Positions 39,242-51,761 of a stretch of DNA of 64,000 nucleotides are shown here, one piece after another (within the stretch, counting starts at the first letter, position 1; every line of letters starts with the position of its first letter). A model generated the notes under the pieces. That model saw nothing but the letters and a program-made list of their open reading frames with translations, did no database searches and was not told the origin of the DNA. This DNA is from Trifolium pratense (taxonomy: Eukaryota; Streptophyta; Magnoliopsida; Fabales; Fabaceae), in assembly GCF_020283565.1 (NCBI RefSeq), contig NC_060060.1, forward strand, positions 42,098,001-42,162,000, written 5' to 3'. Position numbers and translations under genes: made by a program.

Positions 39242-42200
39242 TCATGTATATCTCCTCCGAGGGCTCCTGGAGCGCCGCTGAGGTGCTCTGCAAAATGACA
39301 AAGTTGCAAATACTCAAATGCTAAACTCTGACAAATTTATACAATAAATGTCGAGAAAACATCCCTAAATTTTCCACCCATTTGAAGTTCTGACCAACTG
39401 TTTTAATTTACAATGGGGTGTTTGTATAAGGGGAAGAAGCTTAGCAATAGCATTTAGCATCTGCTTAGCGCAACTGAAAGGGGGAGAGGGGGCTTATAAT
39501 AAACAAGTTGAAAGTTGGAATACAAATGTATAAATGCTAGTACAGGACAATACACCTTATCTTCATTTTTCAATCTATTGAAAAGGAGAAAACATAATAT
39601 CCATTTTAATTTCTGATGAAGCCAATCAACAATGAAGTGGAATATGTTTTACAAACTTTTAAGAAGGTTGTCTATGTTGGCAAAAATAAATTCTACAATA
39701 GGACACCACATGTTTAAATATTTCAGGACCATAGTACAAAACAACAATGTAGAAATAGGTGTAGATCATTGGATTTAAACAGGGTGGTTGAAAGGAAGAA
39801 GTAGCTCATATGTTTTATGTGAAAAAACAATACTGCTCAAGATAATAACTATTAGACCAACAATATTGTATGGACGGAGTGTTGAACAATAAAAAACCAA
39901 TGCGAACGTTAACCAAGTGTAGAAGGGATTCAAATGTTGTGTTGGATGTGTGGAAAGACTGGAATGGGTAGGATTAGGGATGATATCATTAGAGAGTTGA
40001 GTAGAACTTATTGTAGAAAAGATGGTAAAATCTCAAATTAGGTGATTTTGACATGTGCAGAGGAGGGATTAGGATCCTTTAAAGTTTTGAGTGCAATTCA
40101 AATTAGAGAATAAACCGAGTAATATCAACTGTTGATTAACAAAGGGCAATCCAATTGCTAGAGGCGGGAGAAGGCCAAGAAAAACTACTAACAACTTTCA
40201 AAACAGATCCAGATGCCAATGAATTGGTTATAAGCATGAAATATGATAACAAACCATATTGTGGTTTGATCCATGTAGCTAACCCCACCTTGTGGGATAA
40301 GACTCGGTTGTTGTAATAGGAAATATCAACTCAAATAAATGATGTAAAACTCAGACCAACACTGGATGGAACTTAGTTAAAGATTAATGTAGTGAAATAG
40401 CATACTACCCTGCTGACACAAAAACATACCTGGCATTCTTTCTTTTAACTGACTCGTTAATAGGTCCACTGCTGAAAGCCCAATCAACATAAATGGTTTG
40501 CGTAAGAAGCTCAGATCCATTCAGATTCTCTATTGCATTCCGAGCTTCCTCAGAACGCTCATATTCAATCAGTGCATAACCCTAAAAATAAAATCAAAAC
40601 ACTTATCAGTATAGAAACCAAAATCTTCACGTGATAGAGTGGCAGATACAAAAATGAGCAAGAGTTGCTGAATAAAGTTACAATAAAAGAAGAGACAATC
40701 TGCAGTTTCGGATGCTCATTTTGAAACATCAATCGATGCTGTATGAACATAGAAACAGAAGTGGCAGAAAATTTACCTACACAAGGATCAACCCTATTTA
40801 CAAAATTACAAGCACTTTACAAAAGAGTCTTAATTTTTCTTAATAAAAAAATAAGATGAAATCAAAGCAGGGAAAGTGGCAAATAAGAGTTAAAGCGGCG
40901 TCATAAAAGTATAAAACGTAAAAGAAAAGACGATATAGCCTACACACAGTTACTAGTTAGGATTGTATATTTCTTCAACTACATCCAATAAAAATCAAGA
41001 CTGCGTTAATTTATACATAAGAGTTAGAGCAACATAAATTTGAAAAGGAAAAAAAAAAATACTATAATGGAGTGCAGTTGGTGGTGGGTCATGTTATAAA
41101 TAAAGTTTGTATCCATGAGAAACAAATCAACAACCAACTGCTCCCCCTAAGTAACAGCTTAGGGCCAATGATTTATTGTGTGCAGCGGAGCAGAATTCAT
41201 GCCATGACTGTGACATGAAATGGAAAGTTAAGCCCACCTAACGATGAAATCATATGAGATGAAAACTTCTGTTAAGGTCAAATCATTCGGGAGTACCCTA
41301 GCTAGAACAAACTTTGGTGGCACTATAATTATCTCTCAACCCAACTCAGGATCATGGTTAACAGTGAACCCAATGGATATGAATTTCAAGTCTGTTTCAC
41401 CATATCTACTTTGGATGAAATGAATCCCATCTTGAATCTCAGTTCACTATAATGATTCTCAATTCATTGCATAGCTTGCTTGTCATTTGATTTTTGATAC
41501 ATAACTTAAATCTTAAATTATTGACGTTCATATATGATATATCAGCTCTTAATTTTGCTATGCCACTTAGATGTATTTAAAAATGTAATTTTTATTGACC
41601 ATGTATCTTATGATTCATAACAAGATTTGATTCACAATTCGGAAAATAATCACGATTTGATACCATGCTCCAATTTATAACTTAACTAAATACAATCCAT
41701 GAAACTAGTCAATTTAATGAACGAGTTGTAATGCACAAGAATGATTATTATATAACAAAAACAACATAGTGAGTGAAAAATGAATGAAAGAGCATTAGTT
41801 ACATACTTTGACAAAACCAGTACGGCGATCAAGATTCAAGTGAAGATTCTTAATCTCTCCATATTCACCAAAAGCATTTTGCAAATCATCATCTTGAGCT
41901 TCCTCATGAACACCAGTCACCAAAATAATCCATCCTTCAATAGCTACATAATCAAAATTCAACATTCACATCAATAATAACCTAAAATCAAAATCATAAA
42001 AAACAACAATTAAATTGAAAATTGGAGAAAACACTAACATCTCTGAGGTCCAGGACCACCCTCAGCAGTAAGAGTATCAAATTCAGAACCAGTGAGACGA
42101 GAGGTACGATTAGCGGCGGAATCAGAATCCTGACGGAAACCACGACCTTTGGTCTTTTTAGGAGCGGAGAGAGTTGAAGAAGCGGTTATGGCGGATTTGA

Positions 42201-42306
42201 GTTTGGGATGTGGAGGAGATGCATCGGCGTCAGGAGCATTATCTTCGTCCATCAAGTCATCATCCTCCGGCTCGAAATCCAAAGCTTCTCCGTCGGCGGC
42301 GCTCAT
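39242..42306 (-). CDS. Y14: Exon-junction complex RNA-binding protein Y14 (RBM8A)
   Basis: Four exons on minus: 42039-42306, 41807-41943, 40430-40581, 39242-39287, all GT-AG with matching phases, giving 200 residues (Arabidopsis Y14 is about 200). The N terminus is acidic ([17 protein letters not shown]). One RRM lies at about 94-168, with [40 protein letters not shown] and [14 protein letters not shown]. The tail [11 protein letters not shown] carries the RS dipeptides of this family. With MAGO, Y14 clamps the eIF4A-III core of the exon-junction complex on spliced mRNA and influences nonsense-mediated decay and mRNA localisation (known of the family). Partner MAGO is not in the window. Intron 3 carries a LINE relic. 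The assignment is firm because the RRM and both tails fit. Confidence 0.95.
39790..40245 (+). pseudogene. LINE reverse-transcriptase C-terminal relic in Y14 intron 3
   Basis: Broken plus-strand frames contain RPTILYG, then pieces matching the usual plant LINE tail: a W/CMCG-like stretch, RIRDDII, and [17 protein letters not shown] sequence. Many stops and shifts interrupt it. It is in the opposite direction to Y14. Identification rests on the order of motifs. Confidence 0.5.
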
Positions 42307-42520
42307 CGTCGCTGAAAACGCAAAAAACGAAGCAAAATTAGGTTCGGTGATTATGTTGTGGCAAAATTGAAGAAATATTAGGTTAGGTTTTAGGCTAGGA
42401 GTTACGAACCTGGTGATGGAAGAATGAGAGAATGAGGAAGAAAGGGTTCAGCTAGGGTTCCAATTTCCGTTCGTTTGAATTACGATTTACAACGAGTGAT
42501 AATAATCGTAATAAAGTAAT
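42307..42520 (-). promoter_or_regulatory. Y14 upstream region
   Basis: Short region between the Y14 ATG and AT-rich DNA; it probably contains the 5' UTR and core promoter. No TATA box is evident. Housekeeping genes of this type often lack one. Confidence 0.3.
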
Positions 42521-42705
42521 TGAAAATATTCTACACTATTCGAATAATTCAAATTAATTTATAATTTCTGTGTCATTTTTTTTAAGTAAGAAAATCAATA
42601 AAAAAATTGGCCACCAATTTTAGGTTTTTGTTTTTTTTTTACGAACGAGGACCGAAGACCCAACAAGAAACTAAAAAATTGAATGAATATTTCTATGCAT
42701 GTAAG

Positions 42706-43346
42706 TTATAGAAAAATCATCAAAATAAAATTACGGAGCTCACTAGGAGGAGTCTTCATTCTAACACAAATTGACGAATCTAATGAGATGCTAATGTTAG
42801 CAAGCCAATCATTACAACGATTATCCTCTCTCCAAGTATGACAAAACTTGACACGCCAATTCAAAGCCAACAATTTCAAATACACCACACTAATGAAGGA
42901 ACCGCTCAGTTGAACTTGCAATTATCCGTAATCATATTAATCATAATTTTGAAGTCACTAATGAGTTGTGGAATACGCTCCCTCCAAGCCTAGATACATG
43001 CCCCACAACTCAGCGTAAAAGGCGCCACACACACACAGATCTTTTTAACGTAGCCTTTCACCTATCTCCCATTAGAGTTTCGAAAAAGACCGCCACAACC
43101 TGACGACTCTACATCTCCTTTGCAAGCACCGTCACAATTGAGGTTTATCCAACCTTTAGCGGTTTTTTTCCAGCCTATGTAGATTGTATACTTTATTTGA
43201 AGATCACTGTGAGGCAATTGGGTTGACCGCAAATCCATCTCTCTAGTAAAATTTTGTGTCGCCAAAATAGAATTATTTGACAGATGAAAATCATCTTTAA
43301 AAATAGATTTATTTCTCCACTTCCACAAGAACCAATAGGTGGTCAT
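42706..43346 (-). pseudogene. LINE C-terminal relic (zf-RVT and RNase H regions)
   Basis: The upstream part encodes WFLWKWRNKSIF, then GWINLNCDGACKGD and CGGLFRNSNG. After a break the second frame has VYLKLLALNWRVKF and REDNRCNDWLANI. This is the order seen in plant LINE polyproteins (end of zf-RVT, then RVT_3). The middle of the RNase H domain (Glu segment) is missing, so it is decayed. Confidence 0.7.
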
Positions 43347-44191
43347 GAAGGTCCACCTTGTAATAATAGCCCCGAACTTGTTGATGTTATTGAAAAAAAT
43401 TTAGATTCTATCTATGCTTAAAAACATAATATTATCTTCACTCGTAAGTATCTTGATTAAAATAATTATATATTTAAGTTGACTAAAAATTAAAAATAAC
43501 GAATCTGTCTCCTGCGAACAAACTCATAACATCTTCAAATTCATCACTTCCTTACAACTAAATCAATTTTCACATAATTAAAATTAATAATAGTTTTAGA
43601 AGTTGCCACAATATGTAAATAGTGTTTTATATTTTGTATGCACCGGCCGTATGTAACAATAATATTATCTATATTTTATTAGTAAACTAACAATTGTAAT
43701 TGATTGGTCTTCAAAAAAAAAAAAAAATTGTAATTGATTGATGGTGTAGAAAAACCATTGACATTGTTAGAATAAAGACTTTTTTTTTTGTCATATTTTA
43801 AATGAAAATTATTTTTGTGGTCCCTTAATTTAATTTCATACAACGATTTGATGATTTATTTCTTTTTTTACATCATTTTGGTCATTCACGTATGTTTAAA
43901 TATGAATTTTCAAGCTTCAAAATTCAAATATATGTTTTCCTTTCAGGCATACCATATACTTAAACTAATTATCAGGCATAATGTATAAGAAATGAAAGAA
44001 TTTCCATTGTAACTTCTCCATCAATATGTAGTAACAAGTTAACAACAAAGAACCCCAACGATCAATGATCATAATATACTTTTGCATCAATAATTGTTAA
44101 CCATCTATCATACATATCTCATTCTTTTCCTTTATCAGGCTGTAGAAAATGCATGCCAAAATAGGGTTTCACAACGATAAACGCTCGAGTT
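43347..44191. other. AT-rich intergenic DNA
   Basis: 3' flank of the kinase gene. No gene or clear repeat. Confidence 0.4.
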
Positions 44192-47100
44192 TCATTGCGG
44201 ATTCCCCTTCTTGACACTACGGAAAACATCTTGCATTAACCGTTCGTGCTCTCTTAGCATGTCATCAATATTTCCACCAGAAGACATCATCAACGGTCCG
44301 GAACAATGGATTCTATTTTTCTTAGGCACATAACCCTACATTCACAAAGAATCTCGTGTTAAAACTATAAAAATTACTATCTTCGTTGCTAAATATATAT
44401 ATATCTCATTTATGAAATAGGGAGAATTAAAAAAGTTGGCAGTAGTAGAGAAAGTTGATATTTACCGTTCCGGTTTCTTGGCCTGACATGCCTTGTTCCT
44501 TTTTAATAGAAGAATCTACTGCTACTTCATTCAATTGAGACCTTTGTGTCCTTAACTCAGGAATATTTTGTATAGATGATTCTGGTCTCTTATTGCATAA
44601 CGAGGATGGTCCTGTTGTATTGCTGTGCGTCAATGCTGCTGAATTTGTATAGCCGTTGTGCATAGATATTCTACTTGGTTCACACTTATGGTTCGACTCA
44701 TCGTCTTCTTGTGATTCATATCTAAGACGGGACATTCTAGTATTTGGCTTACCCTATCAATGTTAAAAGCAATCATGAGAGAGAGAGTTAAGCATAATTA
44801 TTAATTATGCAGTAAATAGCATAATCACTATGGATATGTTTGTTTTCTTAAAATGTTACCCGCAAAGATAAATCTCCTCGAGCATTATAGTCCGGTGCTT
44901 CCAATGCTTTGGTATTTCCCGATCCTCTTAAAACAGTTCTTGGTCCGCATACTTTGACAGCTTCTATATTTTTTCTGATCATATCAACAAATAAAGAAAG
45001 CAATCATTTATAGAGAATCCTCAATCCTCAATCAGTATATTCAACATCTAGACATTTAAAATACCTTGCGGCTTCTTTATTTTGACGCTTTAGATCGAAC
45101 TCCTTGCTTGGCGGAAACTTTGGTAAACGCGAAGGATCACAAGGCAAAGGATCCGTAGTGAAGAACTGAAAAATATCCAACATGAACATTAACAAGGTAA
45201 GATATTTATAACAATTACTACAAATAGAACACCATCAATCTAAAACAATCCATTATGGTGAGAGAGAGAAAAAGGATGTTGAGAAAGAATTACCTGACTC
45301 TGAAGGGCGAAAGTTGCAGTTCCTCGTTGTTCTGGTTCCATTGAAAGGAGCCTATCAACAAGTTCCAATGCAGTAGAAGGGAAGTCTTTAAATGTATCGG
45401 CTAGTTGTCGTTTATAAGCGTTTTGTGGTTTAAAACTTGTTGCATATGGAAGTTTTTTCCTTTGCCAATAGTCTTCAGATGGAGAACCACAAAGCTTAAA
45501 AATTTTGTGCATTTGTTCCACCTGCACAAATTGAATCATTGTCAAATATCACATTACCAAACTATATATTATTTCATATGAATGAATTTTTTCATTTTAT
45601 GGACAAGTTCTAATATATAAAAATATAAGAATGATACATATTGGTTACTGAAAAAGTATATATACCTCTGTCCTTCCAGGCATGATAGGCTTGCCCATCA
45701 ACAATTCAGCTAGAATGCAACCAGCACTCCACAAGTCAATTGTAGCACCATAGTCAGTAGCACCTAGTAAAAGTTCAGGGGCCCTATACCAAAGAGTCAC
45801 GACACGACTTGTCAATGGCACCTTGCTATCAGGTTCATGGACAGTTGCTAGACCAAAATCTCCAATCTTTAGATTTCCGTCTTTATCAACTAGAAGATTA
45901 GAGCCCTTGATGTCACGATGCAACACACCCCTACTATGACAGTGTTCTAGCCCGGATAATAGTTGCTTCATGAAACATTTAATCTGCATAAACAACTTTA
46001 TACCATGAAACTACAATACAAAGAGATTTTAGAGATATCTACAATGACATTGCATTTGAAGTTGAGGCTACATCACTAGTTACACTTCCCTACATTTTGT
46101 AGTAAAATCAATGTTTGCAACATAACCGCAACAACAACCACATTTTTGAACCATTATCAAATTTATTATATACCTGTGGTTCAGTGAACTTGACACCAGG
46201 TCTAGCTGCTAATCCAGCAAGGTCATGCTCCATATATTCAAAAACAAGGTACAAACTAGTTGATGTTCTAGATGTGACAAGACCTTCAAGTTTGAGGATG
46301 TTAGGATGGTCAAGTTGACGCAAAATATAGATTTCTCTTGCCATAAAACGGACACTTTCAACATCTCCACTTGAAAATCGAACTTTCTTCAAAGCCACAT
46401 ATTTACCAGTTTCAAGGTCAATAGCTTTGTGCACACTACTATACGCCCCTTGTCCAATCTGCATATACAACAATATTCACTTAAGTCTAAATAAATTATT
46501 TAGGCAAGTTATACATTCACGATCGATTAATAATGTAAAATTATTCAAAAATCTAACGATGATCAATGTCGGCTCTCATAAGTATAAGCTTACAAATCTT
46601 CTTGTTGCAGTGCCTGAGATAATGATCTAATCGGTTTTGGTTTGATAAAAACAACTCCTGCTTTTGTCAAACTAAACCGATTAGGTCATCATCTTAGTCG
46701 TGAAGACAAAGAAGACTGTAAGCTTCTACTTCTAGAAGATGACATCATCAATCGTCAATATTTTGGAGGACTTTCAAGTACTAGTGCATCGTGGACCACC
46801 TATCAACCATAGTAAAACTTGCCAACAATTAAAACTAAACATTTTGAAACAAAAAGAGAAAAGACAATATAAATAGAACTAACTTGGTCTAATTTTTCAA
46901 AAGAGTCCGCCCTTCTCGGAACCCAACCTTTGATAGCCTCTTTAGCAACCGAAGACAACCATATTGGCCACCCAGAATCAACATATTGTTCTCCTGAAAA
47001 ATTTTGCACACTGAGTATTCTACTCATTAGTGGCTTTTTTTCACCTACACTAGAACTTACTGTCATACATCTATGATGTAGACTTTTTATAGCAACATCA

Positions 47101-47309
47101 AAGTGACTGCTTTTCTCTTCTTCTGCTCTAACCACTTGCGAAGGCGCCTTAGCCAAACGACGCACTGAGTTAGAACCATCCGAACCAACTCCAACCCCAT
47201 TTAACTGTGTAGGAGCAACTATTTGCACTGAAGACTTATTCCACTCATTTCCTTTCCCATATTCTTCAACTTTGTCTTTGTTTGAGTATTTTGAGCAAAT
47301 GCACCCCAT
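44192..47309 (-). CDS. CDK-like Ser/Thr protein kinase (CRK1/At1g54610-type), N-myristoylation signal
   Basis: Eight exons on minus: 46884-47309, 46174-46458, 45666-45983, 45294-45521, 45065-45165, 44860-44974, 44466-44753, 44192-44335. All are GT-AG and in phase, giving 634 residues. The N terminus MGCICSKYS offers Gly2 for myristoylation and Cys3/Cys5 for palmitoylation, so plasma-membrane attachment is likely. The kinase domain starts at about 143: IGQGAYSSV loop, VALKKV with Lys166, REI in helix C (no PSTAIRE; the motif reads SVRFMAREI), HRDIKGSNLL with Asp261, DFG 279-281, activation segment LTSRVVTLWYRAPE. A Ser-rich C-terminal region ends in GNIDDMLREHERLMQDVF, conserved in this group. 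It is catalytically complete. Substrate and cyclin partner are unknown. Confidence 0.94.
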
Positions 47310-48803
47310 TTTATTGTTATTAACACACCCTCCTCTCTAATTACAAAAGGGTACTTTTCAATTAATAGATAATTACCCTTTTGTAAAACTTAATCCTTGT
47401 TACAATTGTGTTTTTCTAGGGAACCCAAAAGCTCCCACCCTTATATTTCTTCCCAAAATCATGTAGCCATTAACAATGAAAATTTGTAAGGGGTGCCCTT
47501 TTATTTAGGGCAAAGATTGATACTAGTGAAAAATCCACCTTATAAGATCAATGTCGCAACAATGTAATATTTCAATATATATTAATTTCCAACAAAATAT
47601 TCCAAAATTTGGAGATTATGAATTTGGCAAATAGGTCTCAAAATTCAATGGTTAATGCCACCAAATCCTCAAGAAGGACTCAAGCACAATCTGATGATAA
47701 CAGATTTTTGAAAATCAAGGAACAATTAACTAAGGAAGATGATTAATTTACCTCTTAATTAAGAAAAAGATTGATAATTGAAATATTACAAATGGAAATT
47801 TCAAGAAATGAAGGATAATTGCAAAAATTGATTGACCTTTGAACAATGTGAAAGGGTGAAAAATGCTTGATTAGAATTTTCTGCAATTTACAAGATTTTT
47901 ATTTACCCTCTTAATTGAATCAAAGGTAAAAAAAAATCAATTTTTTGGACAAAGTAATAGATTGTTGAATCTTGGAGAAGAAGCTAAAGATGGAAGAAAG
48001 AGGGACATAAATGGAAATTTTGTTAGAAAAAAACAGAAAATTTGATTATTATGATGTGATTTGGAAGAATCGTTGGAGGAAGATAAATTTTGGGGTGTGA
48101 GTGAAGTCAAGTGCTAAAATTACGTAGGACCATGTATTTTACATTAACAATACTTCATTATTACCTTGCACATCAAATAATTTGTTGGAATTTGAAACAG
48201 AAAACAGTATTCTTTTACACATCAAATAACAAGCTAAAATTGATGTATAGTGAAAATGTTATATTAACTTAACTGTGTGACAAAATAAAATTTGAATACT
48301 GACAGAAAAATATGCAAAAATTAACTTTCTTTTATTTGATTTAAATTTTAAATACTAATAATTTTATGTTAAAAGTCGCACAAAGATATAACTTTACAAT
48401 ATATTTATAAAGTAATACCAGAACTAACTAAAATTCGTTGAATCATATGTTATTAAATCTTTAAAATGTCTAGTAATATGCGTATATTAAGAGTCATAGA
48501 TGGCGAGTTTATGGTACGCAAGTGAAACAAGTCTTTCACATGCATACATTTATTTTTAACATATAGTGTTGCAACAATTGAAATGTTAATAAAACATATG
48601 TGCAGGTGTCCCCTCCCCATGGATGTAGTGTAGGCAGAGATCAAAGAGAATTCATGCAGCTTGCTAGCTGGAAAATCCAAACCAAATTCCAAACGTCACA
48701 ACAAGGGCTCTTTACACCTACACGTGTGATCAAATCTCTTTTACAATTGCATGTATGTAATAATAGCAATAGCAATAGTATAGTAGTGTGTTGAGCTAAA
48801 TCA
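47310..48803. other. Divergent intergenic region between kinase and dehydrogenase genes
   Basis: AT-rich region shared by two divergent promoters. 47310-48120 may include kinase 5' UTR, possibly with a leader intron. No other gene is supported. Confidence 0.4.
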
Positions 48804-48811
48804 CTATATAG
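48804..48811 (+). promoter_or_regulatory. TATA box of the dehydrogenase gene
   Basis: CTATATAG about 58 bases upstream of the ATG at 48869, which would place transcription start near 48835. Confidence 0.5.
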
Positions 48812-48868
48812 TACATTATTATTTTCTCTCTTATCTTACTAGCTCTTCCATCATACCTTAACTCAGTT

Positions 48869-50997
48869 ATGGATTTTCTGAATTTCTTGCTTAATTTGTT
48901 TGTCCCTCCAGCAAGTTTAATCATGTTAGCTTTCTCATGGCCATCACTTTGTTTCCTTAATGCTTGTGAGTGGCTATATAATCATATATATGGTGAGGAT
49001 ATGGATAGTAAAGTTGTCATCATCACTGGAGCATCTTCTGCCATTGGAGAGGCAAGTTTGGATTGACTTATACGAGCTTATTTACTTACTGAGATAAGCA
49101 CTTGTGAGACTGTTTGAATAAACTAGTTTATAGGACAAATTATTAGGCCATTCACCATTTATATCCATGTCCCAAGTTCAATAGTGTTGGATGTGATATG
49201 GTGTGTTAAGAAGTCGCACATTGGTTTATGATTTTAACTTATTTCCAATAGCTTGTTTATAGAAAACAATTTGACTTTATTGTTTATAGAAAACAATTTG
49301 ACTTTATTTTAACTTTTGTTATAGAAATAGCTTATACATAATCACGTTTATAATAAGCACTTAATTAAGTTGTTTATTCAAATAGGCCTTAATACTTTAA
49401 TATCCCACTATTCTTTTTGTTCGGCCTCTCTAAAAGTTGCTAAAATGTTTGTGTTAAAGTTTTTTTTTTTTCATGTGTATGGTTTGGAAATTATTAATGC
49501 AGCAAATTGCATATGAGTATGCAATAAGGAGAGCAAATTTAATGTTGGTGGCACGCAGAGAGCATAGGCTAAAGGGAATTGCTGAGAATGCAAGGCGACT
49601 GGGTGCAAGACATGTCATCATTATGGCAGCAGATGTTGTTAAGGAAGATGATTGTAGAAGATTTGTTAATGAAACCATTCATGTATTCGGTCGTGGTAAG
49701 ATTCGTCTGAATTGACTTATTTGAACTTAGTTATGTGAGACTGTTTGCAAGACCTTATTAAAACAATTTGTGCCATCTCCATAAGTTGTTTCCAGCTTAT
49801 TTTTATAAGCTCTCCATAAGCTGTTTTCAACTTTGTTTGTTTATATGAGTGCAGTAGATCACCTTGTAAATACAGTAAGTTTGGGACACACATTCTACTT
49901 TGAAGAAGTTACAGACACCTCAGTTTTCCCAGTTCTCTTGGTAAGAATTCGAATTTGTAACTTCACCAATTCAATGAAAATTAAAAGATATAGATTGTTA
50001 AGGTTGAGAAGCTAACTGTGGTCTTTCAGGATATTAATTTTTGGGGAAATGTTTATCCAACGTTAGTGGCTCTTCCTTACCTTCACCAAAGCAATGGTCG
50101 CGTTATTATCAACGCGTCTGTTGAAAGTTGGTTACCTTTGCCAAGGATGAGTTTGTTTGGTGTAAGTATATATTGGTTTATGGATGTTTCTTTTAGTTTC
50201 TTCAAACTAATTAAGTTGTTTTTGTTAATTTAACTTTGAGGTTCTATTGGTTTATGATTCTCTGTATATTTTCTGTGCATGTAATGTAAATAGGCTGCAA
50301 AGGCAGCACTAATAAACTTCTATGAGACGCTGCGATTTGAATTGAGAGATGAGGTGGGAGTAACCATAGCAACACATGGTTGGATTGGAAGCGAAATGAC
50401 GAGAGGCAAGTTCATGCTAGAGGAAGGTGCTGATATGCAATGGAAGGAAGAAAGAGAAGTAAGTCCTTTGCTACATGTTGCTTTTGCACTTGCATATAAA
50501 AGTTATAGTCAAGTGGAGGAGTGGACATGATTTTTTTTTTTTATTAGTAGAAATTGAACTCGGTACCTTGAAATTTACAACACTCACACACACCGCGCAC
50601 CAACCACTTGCGCTACACCCCGATGGTTCAAAGTGAGTACATACTAATTTGATTTGTGATGATTGATTAATGAATTTAGATGCATGTGAGTGGTGAAGCA
50701 GTAGAGGAGTTTGCAAGATTAATTGTAAGTGGGGCATGTAAAGGAGATGCATATGTGAAGTTTCCAAGTTGGTATGATGTATTCTTGCTATATAGGGTTT
50801 TTGCTCCAAATGTTCTCAATTGGGCATTTAGGCTTCTTATTTCCCCACAAGGGACAAGAAGAATTTCTTCTTATATAGGGACAGGAAGATCCCTAGATAA
50901 TGTCACTGGAGGTATTGGTTCTCCTAGTCACACAGGCATGGTTCCCCTTACATTCTCTGGCCCATTGAGTCATCAAATGCAACAAAAGATGGATTGA
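48869..50997 (+). CDS. Steroleosin/11-beta-HSD-like short-chain dehydrogenase, catalytic Tyr replaced
   Basis: Six exons: 48869-49051, 49503-49695, 49855-49940, 50030-50161, 50294-50458, 50680-50997, giving 358 residues. Intron 1 uses GC-AG (GAG|GCAAGT); the others are GT-AG. An N-terminal hydrophobic segment with PP (LLNLFVPPASLIMLAFSWP) fits the proline-knob anchor of steroleosins on oil bodies or ER. The Rossmann motif is TGASSAIGE (53-61). NNAG is replaced by NTVS, and the usual PG after the sheet is HG (ATHGWIGSEM); as I recall, these last two are shared by the HSD5/HSD6-type subgroup. The catalytic YxxxK reads FGAAK: Phe197 in place of Tyr, Lys201 kept. NAD(P)-dependent sterol or steroid oxidoreduction is the family role. 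With Phe197, activity is doubtful. Confidence 0.88.
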
Positions 50998-51717
50998 ATT
51001 GAATGAAGACATCTTCATTTGTGTTAGATGCTTATGCTTATGTTTTACTTGTGTATTAAGTAATGTTTCATTCTTGCTAGAATCATGTTTTGTGGACCTA
51101 TAATGTCATGTAATCAGTTTTCAGAGTTGTGTTAAAATTGAGAGTAAACTTGTGCTGATTACCGAAAATCTCTTTTTGTATGAACCAAATCCTCTGCCTG
51201 AGAATGGATGAATAGTTTTTCTAATTGCTTGTGCCATTTTCTTAACTTATTTATACTAGTTAGTGTTTTTGTCAAAATGTAAAGTTTCTCATTGTTTTTT
51301 TTTTATCGAACCAACACGGAACAAGTTTTTTTTTTTTTTTTAACGGCACCAACACCGAACAAGTCACCGTCTATTGAGACCGAATAGGATCGTGGTTTCT
51401 TTTTCTTACAACAAATAAAATGATTAAAATCTAAAGATTTAATGAGATCTATGGTGACCACCTACAATATTTGATCACTTTATAATTTTGAAGTTAAAAG
51501 TTAACGAAAAAGACCGATTTAACTAACAAAATTAAGGGATATAAACGGAACATTTATTAATTAAGAGACGAAAATAAAACCAATAATTTAATTAAGGACC
51601 AAAATAGAACTTTATAAACACAACCGAACTGGAAACATCACAGCCATTGAAGCTAACAACATTGTTGCTAGTTGAGCCATAATTTAAAGATGAACTAAGA
51701 AAATTACTAAGCCACAA

Positions 51718-51725
51718 TATATAAG
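51718..51725 (+). promoter_or_regulatory. Possible TATA box of the PPR gene
   Basis: TATATAAG lies 37 bases upstream of the ATG, implying a very short leader. Transcription could also start further upstream. Confidence 0.3.
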
Positions 51726-51761
51726 AGTGTTCCAAACCACATTAGAGTGTTCTGAATATTG

